Shown here in pieces: positions 56,220 through 64,000 of a stretch of 64,000 bases of DNA. Location: the NCBI RefSeq assembly GCF_018863415.1, contig NZ_JAHKSN010000017.1:6001-70000 (forward strand), in the 5' to 3' direction. Made by a program: the position numbers and the translations under genes. Below the pieces are notes generated by a model, which was given only the letters and a program-made list of their open reading frames with translations, made no database searches and was not told where the DNA came from. Position 1 is the first letter of the stretch, and each line of letters starts with the position of its first letter. The stretch comes from Deinococcus aestuarii (lineage in GTDB: Bacteria > Deinococcota > Deinococci > Deinococcales > Deinococcaceae).

Positions 56220-57223
56220 TGTTCGAGGCGCCGTGGCAGATGCCGCTGCGCGAGGTGGACTCTCCCCGCCCCGCCCCCGGTGAGGTGCTCGTGCGGGTGC
56301 GCGCGGCGGGCGTGTGCGGCTCGGACGTGCACGGCTTCACGGGCTCGACCGGGCGGCGCTCCCCCGGCGTCATCATGGGCCACGAGTTCTGCGGCACCGT
56401 CGAGGCAACCGGAGAGGGGGTGTCCGGGTACGGCCCCGGCGACCGCGTGGTCGTCCAGCCCATCGTCTCCGACGGGACGTGCCCGCAGTGCCGCGCCGGA
56501 CGCCCGAACCTCTGCCTGAACCGCCGCGGCATCGGCTGGTCGGTGAACGGGGGCTACGCCGAGTTCGTCAGCGTGCCCCAGGGAAACGTCCTCCCCCTCC
56601 CCGCCGAGGTCGGCTGGCACGAGGGCGCCCTCGCCGAACCGCTCGCGGTGGCCCTGCATGCGGCGAACCTCACCCCGCTGGCGGTGGGGGACACGGTGGC
56701 GGTCCTGGGGGCGGGGCCGGTCGGGCTCCTCACGGTCCTCGCCCTGAAGTTGCGGGGGGCGGGCCGGGTCATCGTGAGCGACCTCAGCCCCCACCGCCTG
56801 GACCTCGCGCGGCGGCTCGGGGCGGACGGGGTGATCCACGCGACGGACACGGACCCGGTGGAGGAGGTGCGCCGCCTCACGGGCGGGCTCGGCGCCGACG
56901 CCGTGCTGGAGGTCGTGGGCGTCACGGCGACCGTGCGGCAGTCGGTGCAGATGGCCCGGAACGGGGGACACGTGACGTGGGTCGGCAACTCCGCCCCCAC
57001 CGTCGAGGTCCCCATGCAGGAGGTCGTGACGCGGGAGGTCACGGTGCGCGGGGCCTACGCCTTCGTGGACGAGTTCGCGCGGGCGGTGGAGTTGCTGCGC
57101 TCGGGGCGGGTGGACGTGACGCCCCTGATCGAGCGGGTGGCGGGACTAGAGGACGGCCCTGAACTCATCCACGACCTCGCGCGGGGAAGTCTCGACGCGG
57201 TGAAGGTGGTGCTCGAACCCTGA
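56207..57223 (+). CDS. Zinc-dependent alcohol dehydrogenase (MDR, sorbitol/threonine DH-like)
   Basis: A 338-residue medium-chain dehydrogenase. The catalytic zinc site appears in AAGVCGSDVHGF and MGHEFCGTVEATG; the structural zinc region has GTCPQCRAGRPNLC, with three cysteines visible. The NAD(P) Rossmann motif is VLGAGPVGLLTVLAL. It probably oxidises a sugar alcohol or related polyol. It starts at GTG and overlaps the next gene. Confidence 0.92.
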   Translation: MRALMFEAPWQMPLREVDSPRPAPGEVLVRVRAAGVCGSDVHGFTGSTGRRSPGVIMGHEFCGTVEATGEGVSGYGPGDRVVVQPIVSDGTCPQCRAGRPNLCLNRRGIGWSVNGGYAEFVSVPQGNVLPLPAEVGWHEGALAEPLAVALHAANLTPLAVGDTVAVLGAGPVGLLTVLALKLRGAGRVIVSDLSPHRLDLARRLGADGVIHATDTDPVEEVRRLTGGLGADAVLEVVGVTATVRQSVQMARNGGHVTWVGNSAPTVEVPMQEVVTREVTVRGAYAFVDEFARAVELLRSGRVDVTPLIERVAGLEDGPELIHDLARGSLDAVKVVLEP

Positions 57224-58308
57224 GCGCGTCCCTGGGCTTTTTGATCGTCGGGCCGGGCAAGGTCGCGCACACGCACGCGGGGGCCCTGGCGGAGCTGCCC
57301 GGAGCCCGACTCGCCGCCGTCTGCGGGCGGAATGCCGAACGCACTGCCGCCTTCGCCGCCCGGTACGGGGCGCGGCCCTTCGCCGACCTGGGAGAAGCGG
57401 TGTGTGAGCCGGACGTTCACGCCGTCATCCTCTGCACGCCCCACCCCCTGCACGCGGACGCCGCCGTCCAGGCCGCGCGGGCGGGCAAGCACGTCTTCGT
57501 CGAGAAACCGCTTGCCCTGACCGTCGCGGACGCCGACCGGATGATCGCGGCGGCGCGGGACTCGGGCGTGAGGCTCGGCGTGGTCAGCCAGCGCCGCCTG
57601 TACGAGCCGGTCCAGCGGGTGAAGCGGGCGATTGAAGAGGGCAAGGTCGGTCGCCCCGTCCTCGGCACCCTCAGCCTGCTGGGGTGGCGCGGCCCCGAGT
57701 ATTACGCGATGGACGCCTGGCGCGGCACCTGGGCGGGGGAGGGCGGCGGCGTCCTCGTCAATCAGGCGGTGCATCAGCTCGACCTGCTCCAGTGGTTCAT
57801 GGGCCCCGTCCAGGAGGTGTCGGGCGCCTGGGCCAACCTCAACCACCCCGGGATCGAGGTGGAGGACACGGCGGTCGCCACCCTGCACTTCGCGGGCGGG
57901 GCGCTGGGCAGCGTCGTGGTGAGCAACGGCCAGAATCCGGGGCTGTGGGGCCGCGTCCACGTCCACGGCGCAAGCGGCGCGACGGTCGGTGTGCAGACGG
58001 ACGGCGGCTCGTCCTTCGTGGCGGGGGTGACGGCGGCGGTCGAGCCCCCGGTCAACGACGTGTGGACGGTGCCCGGTGAGACCGACCTCCTCCCTACCTG
58101 GCAGGCTGAGGACCGCGAACGCGCCGCCCGTCTCGACCCGATGACGCACTACCACCGCCTGCAACTGGAGGACTTCGTGGACGCCGTGCAGGGGAACCGC
58201 GAGCCGCTCGTCTCCGGCGAGGAGGGCCGCAAGACCGTCGAGCTGATCGAGGCGATCTACCGGGCGGGCCGCATCCGGAGCGTGGTCCGGCTGCCGCTGG
58301 AGGGCTGA
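57220..58308 (+). CDS. Gfo/Idh/MocA-family oxidoreductase
   Basis: A roughly 362-residue NAD(P)-dependent sugar-type oxidoreductase with FLIVGPGKVAHTHAGAL (Rossmann start), GKHVFVEKPLALTVADAD (catalytic Lys in EKP) and the C-terminal sheet domain. The first standard start, TTG at 57241, would cut the first beta strand. A CTG at 57220 overlaps the dehydrogenase stop as CTGA and restores SASLGFLIVGPG, so I prefer it. Likely acts with the dehydrogenase on a sugar derivative. Confidence 0.9.
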   Translation: MSASLGFLIVGPGKVAHTHAGALAELPGARLAAVCGRNAERTAAFAARYGARPFADLGEAVCEPDVHAVILCTPHPLHADAAVQAARAGKHVFVEKPLALTVADADRMIAAARDSGVRLGVVSQRRLYEPVQRVKRAIEEGKVGRPVLGTLSLLGWRGPEYYAMDAWRGTWAGEGGGVLVNQAVHQLDLLQWFMGPVQEVSGAWANLNHPGIEVEDTAVATLHFAGGALGSVVVSNGQNPGLWGRVHVHGASGATVGVQTDGGSSFVAGVTAAVEPPVNDVWTVPGETDLLPTWQAEDRERAARLDPMTHYHRLQLEDFVDAVQGNREPLVSGEEGRKTVELIEAIYRAGRIRSVVRLPLEG

Positions 58309-58314
58309 GGCGGG

Positions 58315-59268
58315 TCAGCAGGGCGGCGGGGTGAACGCCTCGTGCGCCGCCGTCGGGCCGAGTCCGGCGACCACGCCCCCGCCCGAGACGAAGATGCGGT
58401 CCCTCAACGCCACCGCTCCCATGCCGTGCCTCGCCTGGGGCATGGGGGGGAGGGCGGTCCAGGCCCCGCTGCGCGCGTCGTACCGCTCGACCTCGCCGAA
58501 CATGCCGTCCGGGCGGGGGCTCCCCTCCCCGCCGAGGACGTAGAGGCACCGCCCCACGCCCACCACCGCGTGCCCGCTGCGCCCGGTGGGCAGGGGGGCG
58601 GCGCGTGTCCAGCGCCCGGAGGCCGGGTCATAGACCTCGTGTGCGGTGAGCCGGAAGTCGCGCCCGTCCGTGCGTCCGCCGACCGCGTGCAGCCGCCCGC
58701 CCAGCACCGCCACGCCGAGGTGGTCGCGCCGGGTCGGCATGGGCGGGAGGACCGTCCACCTGTTCCGCCCCGGGTCGTACACGGCGAGGTCCCCGACGCT
58801 CGGCCCACGCTGGCCGCCCACCGCGTAAATCCGGCCCCCGATCACCGCCGCCGAGAGCCCGCCCCGACGACTCGGCAGGGGCGCCACGAGCCGCCAGCCC
58901 CTCCCGGGCTCGTACACCTGCACGGCGTCCGTCGCCCCCTCCAGACCGGGGCCGACGTGACCGCCCAACACGTAGAGCCTGCCGCCCAGCCCCACCGCCG
59001 CCGGGTGATTCACGGGCACCGGCAGGGGGGGAAGGGCCGCCCAGGTGTTCGCGTCCGGGTCGTAGGCGTCGGCGCGGGGGGTGGTGCGGCCATCAGCCAG
59101 GAAGCCTCCGACGACGTACACCCGGCCGTTCAGGGGAGCGGCGCCGACCTCCTGGCGGGCCTGGGGCAGGGGTGAGAGGGACGCCCAGGGCGGCGGGGGG
59201 ACGGCGAGGGTGAGCCCACAGGAGAGGAGGGCGGCGAGCAGGACCCGGGGCAGGAGGCGGTCAGGCAT
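58315..59268 (-). CDS. Exported Kelch-repeat protein
   Basis: A 317-residue protein with a signal peptide (LLPRVLLAALLSCGLTLA) and about six Kelch repeats, each with paired Gly-Gly (VYVVGG, LYVLGG, IYAVGG, LHAVGG, LYVLGG, IFVSGG), which fold as a beta-propeller. Ligand or substrate unknown. A GGAG site precedes the ATG at 59268. It converges with the Gfo/Idh gene. Confidence 0.88.
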   Translation of the reverse strand: MPDRLLPRVLLAALLSCGLTLAVPPPPWASLSPLPQARQEVGAAPLNGRVYVVGGFLADGRTTPRADAYDPDANTWAALPPLPVPVNHPAAVGLGGRLYVLGGHVGPGLEGATDAVQVYEPGRGWRLVAPLPSRRGGLSAAVIGGRIYAVGGQRGPSVGDLAVYDPGRNRWTVLPPMPTRRDHLGVAVLGGRLHAVGGRTDGRDFRLTAHEVYDPASGRWTRAAPLPTGRSGHAVVGVGRCLYVLGGEGSPRPDGMFGEVERYDARSGAWTALPPMPQARHGMGAVALRDRIFVSGGGVVAGLGPTAAHEAFTPPPC

Positions 59269-59400
59269 GGGGTCTCCTCGGGGGGAAGGGGGGATAGCCG
59301 ACCTCCCCAGGGTAAAGGGTGTCGTCACTTCAGTCTTTTCCCAGACTCGGGGCCTAGAGTGAACAGACCCTCTCTCGTTTCACTCCCCCAGGAGGCTGGC

Positions 59401-59469
59401 GTGACCGTTTCAAAGAGCCGGGTTCGGGCATTTTCTCCTCCTCGTCGTCCCAGGGCGGGACGAACATGA
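59401..59469 (+). CDS. Possible 22-residue coupled leader peptide
   Basis: A GTG-started frame (MTVSKSRVRAFSPPRRPRAG plus RT) with a perfect AGGAGG five bases upstream. Its TGA overlaps the ATG of the next gene as ATGA. The downstream gene has no good ribosome binding site of its own, so translation is probably coupled. A TAGAGT element at 59355-59360 could drive it. Confidence 0.45.
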   Translation: MTVSKSRVRAFSPPRRPRAGRT

Positions 59470-59962
59470 AGGGACTGATGGTGGCCCTCGTCGTGGGGGC
59501 CCTCGGAGGCGGCTTCGTGGCCGGGCGACTGACGGCCCCCGCCCCCTCTCCCTCGCTGGCCGGGGCGGGCCTCACCCTGCGGCCCCTGCCCGTGCAGGCG
59601 CAGAACGACCCCCGCGAGGTCATCCCGCTCGTGCCCGGCCCCGGCGACGAACCCGGGCAGGGCCAGGGCCAGCAGCCGGGGCCGCAGCAACCCGGGCAAG
59701 GACAGGGCCAGGGGCAGGAGCAGTGTGTCCTCCTCTTCAAGGACGGTCAGATGTACCGCCTGCAACCCGGCCCCGGCCAGCCAGGGCCCGGACAGGGGCA
59801 GGGCCAGCAACCCGGGCAGCAGCCCGGCGGTGAGGGGCGGGGCAACGGGCCCGGCGGCGACAACGAACTCTTCCCGCTGGAGCCCTTCGACTCGCCCTCG
59901 CCCTCCACGCCGCCCTTTATCCCCGACATCCCGACCCTTCCCGACCTGAACCGGAGGACCTG

Positions 59963-59963
<1 letters not shown>
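59466..59963 (+). CDS. Exported Pro-Gly-Gln-rich protein
   Basis: A 165-residue protein with an N-terminal membrane or signal helix (MKGLMVALVVGALGGGFVAG). Two collagen-like low-complexity blocks (GQGQGQQPGPQQPGQGQGQG and a second after residue 100) flank a short ordered segment, EQCVLLFKDGQMYRLQ. I do not recognise a family. It is the first gene of the MoxR-DUF58-VWA operon and overlaps the MoxR gene start. Confidence 0.75.
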
Positions 59964-61007
<1,044 letters not shown>

Positions 61008-61021
<14 letters not shown>

Positions 61022-61985
61022 CCTCCGGCGGCGCCGGGGGGTGGCGAGTCCGCCGCCCGTCCACACCCGCGCCGCGTCCCGCCCGCCGCTGGAACCGCCC
61101 GCCCAGCTTCTGCGGCGGCTGGAATTCCGGGTGGTGCGGCGGCTCGACGGCTTCCTCTTCGGCGACTACCGGGGCCTCTTCTACGGCCCCAGCCTCGACC
61201 TCGCCGAGGTGCGCGAGTACCAGCCCGGCGACGAGGTTCGCCGCATCGACTGGAACGTCACCGCGCGCAGCGGGCGGCTGCACGTCCGCCAGTACCGCGA
61301 GGAACGCGAGCTGACCGCGTGGCTGATCGTGGACACCTCGCCCTCGATGAACTTCGGCACCCGGCGGGTCCTCAAGCGCGAGCTGGCGCGCGAGTTCGCG
61401 GGGGTGGCGTCCCTGGTGATCACCCGCCACGGGGACAAGATCGGGGCGATCACCTTCGGGGCGAGTTCGGGGATGGCCCCGCCGCGTGGGGGGCGGGCGC
61501 AGGCCCTCGCGGTGATGAACCTGCTGTCGCGGGGAACCCCGGACGCTGCGCCCGGCTCCGCCACCGACCTCGCCACGGCCCTGACGGCGGTGGAGCGGAC
61601 GTTGCGGCGGCGGGCCCTGGTGTTCGTGGTGTCGGACTTCCTGGAGACGGCCCAGCGGGGCGCGGGGGGCTGGGCGGGGGCGCTCGGGCGGCTGGCCCAG
61701 CGGCACGACGTGGTGGCGGTGCGGGTCTCGGACCCTGCCGAGCGGCAGCTCCCCGACGTGGGCGGCCTGCGGATGCGCGACCCGGAGACGGGGGAGGAGC
61801 TGTGGCTCGACACCTCCGACCCGGGGGTGCGCGCGGCCCACGCCCGGCTGGTCGGTGAGCGCGACCAGGCGCTCAAACGGACGCTGCAATCGGCGCAGGT
61901 GGACCTCCTCGACCTGGGCACCGAGCGTGACCCGGTGGGGCCGCTGCTGCGCTTCGCGGCGGTGAGAAGGGGGCGGCGGACATGA
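61008..61985 (+). CDS. DUF58 domain protein
   Basis: A 325-residue protein with the DUF58 signature REYQPGDEVRRIDWNVTARSGRLHVRQ followed by a VWA-like half (LIVDTSPSMNFG, a MIDAS-like DxSxS). It is the regular partner of MoxR. It overlaps MoxR by 14 bases and the next gene by four. Confidence 0.94.
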
Positions 61986-63010
61986 CCTTCGGCTTTCCCG
62001 GCCTGCTCTGGCTGCTGCTCCTCGTGCCGCTGGCGGTGTGGCTCTTCTCGGCGGCGGCGCGGCGGCGCCAGGGCCGGGCCCGCGCCTACGCCGACCCGCA
62101 CCTGCTGGGCACGGTGCTGCGGGGCGGGAAGCGCACCCGGGCGCTGATCCCGCTGGGGCTGCAACTCGGAGCCCTCACCTTGCTGCTGTTCGGGGCGGCG
62201 CAGCCCGTCGCCCGGCCCACCCTGCCGGTGAACAAGGCGTCGGTGATGATCGCGCTCGACGCCTCGCGCTCGATGCTCGCCGACGACGTGCAGCCCTCGC
62301 GGCTGGAGGCGGGGCGCACGGTGGCGCGGCAGTTCCTCGAACTCGCCCCCGCCTCCACCCAGATCGGCCTGATGACCTTTTCCGACAACGCCTCGGTCCT
62401 GGTGCCCCCCACCACCGACCGCCAGGAGGTGCTGGACGCCCTGAACCGGGTCAAGCCCGCCCAGGCGACCTCCTTCGCGGGGGCGCTCGTGAGCGGGGTG
62501 CGCGCCCTGCCGGGCCGCGAGAAGGCGGTGCCGCCCCGCGAGCTGGTGGAGGTGCCGGGGCAGGCCCAGGCCAACCCCAACGGCACGTCGGCGCCCACCC
62601 CGGTCGATCCCCAGACGCTGCCCCCCGGCGCGATCCTGCTGCTCTCGGACGGCATCTCGAACCGGGGGGCGAATCCCCAGATCGCGGCGCGTTTCGCCTC
62701 CGACCACAGGGTCAAACTGTATGCGGTCGCGCTCGGCACCGAGGGGGGCGCGGTGAGCCGGGTGGAGGGACAGCTCGTGTTCGTGCCGTTCGACACCCGC
62801 GAACTCAGCCGCCTGACACAGCTCACGGGGGGACAATTCCTCTTCCCGGTCGACCCCGAGCGGCTGCGCGGGCTCTACCGCGACCTCGGCTCGGCGGTGC
62901 GCTGGGAGCCCACGGAGCTGGGGCTCGGCGGGCCGCTCGCGGGGGTGGCCGCCCTGCTCCTGGTGATCGGCGGCGGGCTGGCGCTCGCGTGGCAGCGGAG
63001 GGTGCCGTGA
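61982..63010 (+). CDS. VWA-domain membrane protein (BatA-like)
   Basis: A 342-residue protein: two N-terminal membrane helices, a von Willebrand A domain with the MIDAS motif MIALDASRSMLADD, and a C-terminal helix (GVAALLLVIGGGLALAW). A Pro/Ala/Asn-rich insert lies near residues 185-215. Typical of Bat-type envelope operons. It is 40 bases ahead of a paralogue. Confidence 0.93.
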   Translation: MTFGFPGLLWLLLLVPLAVWLFSAAARRRQGRARAYADPHLLGTVLRGGKRTRALIPLGLQLGALTLLLFGAAQPVARPTLPVNKASVMIALDASRSMLADDVQPSRLEAGRTVARQFLELAPASTQIGLMTFSDNASVLVPPTTDRQEVLDALNRVKPAQATSFAGALVSGVRALPGREKAVPPRELVEVPGQAQANPNGTSAPTPVDPQTLPPGAILLLSDGISNRGANPQIAARFASDHRVKLYAVALGTEGGAVSRVEGQLVFVPFDTRELSRLTQLTGGQFLFPVDPERLRGLYRDLGSAVRWEPTELGLGGPLAGVAALLLVIGGGLALAWQRRVP

Positions 63011-63050
63011 CGCGGGTGCCCCCCCACATTCGGCCCAAGGAGGTTCTCGC

Positions 63051-64000
63051 ATGAGTTTCATCTGGCCCTGGGCCCTGGCCGCGCTGGTGCTCTTGCCCCT
63101 GTTCGTGTGGCTCTACCTGCGCGGGCTGGGGCGGCCCGCCCAGACGGCGGCGCTGCACCCCGACCTGCGGCTGCTCGCCCAGGCGCGGGGGCGGCCCCGG
63201 CCGCTGCGGCGCCACCTTCCGGCCGCGCTGTACCTGGGGGCGCTGACCCTGGCGCTCGTGGCGCTGGCCCGGCCCACGGCGCCCGTGCCGCTGCCCGACG
63301 ACCGCACGGCGATCATGCTGACGATGGACGTGTCGCGCTCGATGGAGGCCGAGGACATCAAGCCCAGCCGCTTCGCCGCCGCGCAGGAGGCGGCGCGCAG
63401 CTTCGTGGGGTCGCTGCCCCCGGGGGTGCGGGTGGGGCTGGCCTCGTTCGCGGGGTACGCGGTGCTCAACACGCCGCCCACCACCCGCCACGAGCAGGTG
63501 CTGACCGCCGTCGACGGGCTGGGGATGGCCCGCCGCACCGCCATCGGCGACGGGCTGCTGGAGTCGCTGCGGGCCCTGCCGGAACGCAGCGGGCAGGTCC
63601 AGGCCGAGACCCCCACGCCCCAGGACCTGCCCGCCGCGGCCATCGTGCTGCTCTCCGACGGGCGCAACAACAGCGGCTCGGACCCCCTGGAGGCGGCGGC
63701 CGAGGCCAAGCGGCTCGGCGTGAGGGTATACACCGTGGGCCTGGGCACCGAGAACGGCGACCCCGGCATGGGCGGCTGGGGCGGCTTCTGGGGAGGCTTC
63801 GACGCCGAGACCCTCAAGCAGATCGCCTCCACCACCGGCGGACGCTACTTCGAGGCCAGATCGGCGGGCGAACTCAACTCGATCTACCGCGACCTGGGCC
63901 GTTCCCTGGGCTGGAAGGTGCAGCCCAGCGAGGTCTCGGGCTTCGTCGCGGCCCTCGCGGGGCTGATGCTCCTGGGGAGCCTGGGGGTCTCGGAATTGCT
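63051..64000 (+). CDS. VWA-domain membrane protein (BatA-like), cut by the window end
   Basis: A partial gene; 316 codons are visible. It is a paralogue of the preceding protein, with N-terminal helices (IWPWALAALVLLPLFVWLY), MIDAS motif MLTMDVSRSMEAED, LLSDGRNNSGSDP and a final helix at the edge of the window. An AAGGAGG site lies upstream of the ATG at 63051. A Gly/Trp-rich loop (GMGGWGGFWGGF) interrupts the VWA domain. Confidence 0.93.
   Translation, partial: MSFIWPWALAALVLLPLFVWLYLRGLGRPAQTAALHPDLRLLAQARGRPRPLRRHLPAALYLGALTLALVALARPTAPVPLPDDRTAIMLTMDVSRSMEAEDIKPSRFAAAQEAARSFVGSLPPGVRVGLASFAGYAVLNTPPTTRHEQVLTAVDGLGMARRTAIGDGLLESLRALPERSGQVQAETPTPQDLPAAAIVLLSDGRNNSGSDPLEAAAEAKRLGVRVYTVGLGTENGDPGMGGWGGFWGGFDAETLKQIASTTGGRYFEARSAGELNSIYRDLGRSLGWKVQPSEVSGFVAALAGLMLLGSLGVSEL

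Noticed and set aside
59570..59860. Tandem repeat array or CRISPR-like structure
   Set aside because: The repetition comes from Pro-Gly-Gln codons in a protein gene; there are no spacers or conserved palindromic repeats.

Overview
The window is a GC-rich bacterial chromosome segment that looks like Deinococcus. The reasons are a spc/alpha ribosomal-protein operon, RecF and a UvsE UV-damage endonuclease very close to the Deinococcus radiodurans proteins as I remember them, a bacillithiol-type DinB/YfiT protein, and many genes whose start codon sits 5-7 bases after a TAnnnT -10 element. That last feature is the leaderless-mRNA arrangement known to be common in Deinococcus. I see no tRNA, rRNA, CRISPR array, insertion sequence or prophage.

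Layout. (1) 1-9.3 kb: the ribosomal operon rplE-rpsZ-rpsH-rplF-rplR-rpsE-rpmD-rplO-secY, a terminator, adk, a terminator, then infA-rpmJ-rpsM-rpsK-rpsD-rpoA-rplQ and a terminator. (2) 9.3-20.3 kb: mostly single housekeeping genes (RBBP9-type hydrolase, thioredoxin, DUF309, NYN-domain protein, plsX, MscS channel, FtsH paralogue, DUF4384 lipoprotein, MazG-like, DinB/YfiT, Nudix, era, SDR, Yip1). (3) 20.3-25.7 kb: a reverse-strand cluster of circularly permuted ATP-grasp, alpha-E and transglutaminase-like proteins, a small unknown gene and a TerC protein with a long leader. (4) 25.7-32.7 kb: a seven-gene Mrp cation/proton antiporter operon mrpABCDEFG, ending in a GNAT gene interrupted by an amber codon. 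(5) 32.9-41.2 kb: a surface protein, a DAHP synthase behind an apparent aromatic-amino-acid attenuator, a kinase remnant, DUF2256-uvsE, a DEDDh exonuclease, a phosphodiester-glycosidase protein, an MglB/MglA pair and a DUF1963 protein. (6) 41.2-49.5 kb: a PQQ-type sugar dehydrogenase followed by a Cu/Zn-SOD/beta-propeller fusion, a VTT/DedA membrane protein, a polyprenyl synthase followed by a wrecked endonuclease V-like pseudogene, an N-formylglutamate-amidohydrolase-like protein, recF-dciA and a small gene. (7) 49.5-59.3 kb: a sugar ABC transporter operon (binding protein, ATPase, two permeases) followed by a Fe(II)/2-oxoglutarate oxygenase, then a zinc alcohol dehydrogenase, a Gfo/Idh oxidoreductase and a Kelch protein. 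(8) 59.4-64 kb: a Pro-Gly-Gln-rich exported protein, a MoxR ATPase, a DUF58 protein and two VWA proteins, the last running off the window.

Most notable points. The DAHP synthase leader encodes a 16-residue peptide containing Phe-Phe-Tyr-Trp-Phe, followed by a terminator hairpin, and the peptide itself appears to start leaderlessly. There are at least three broken genes. Six intergenic arrays have a 7-bp period. The ATP-grasp enzyme carries a glutamine-rich tail and lies beside a transglutaminase-like gene. Two genes may start at CTG. All family calls come from reading motifs; no database search was run.
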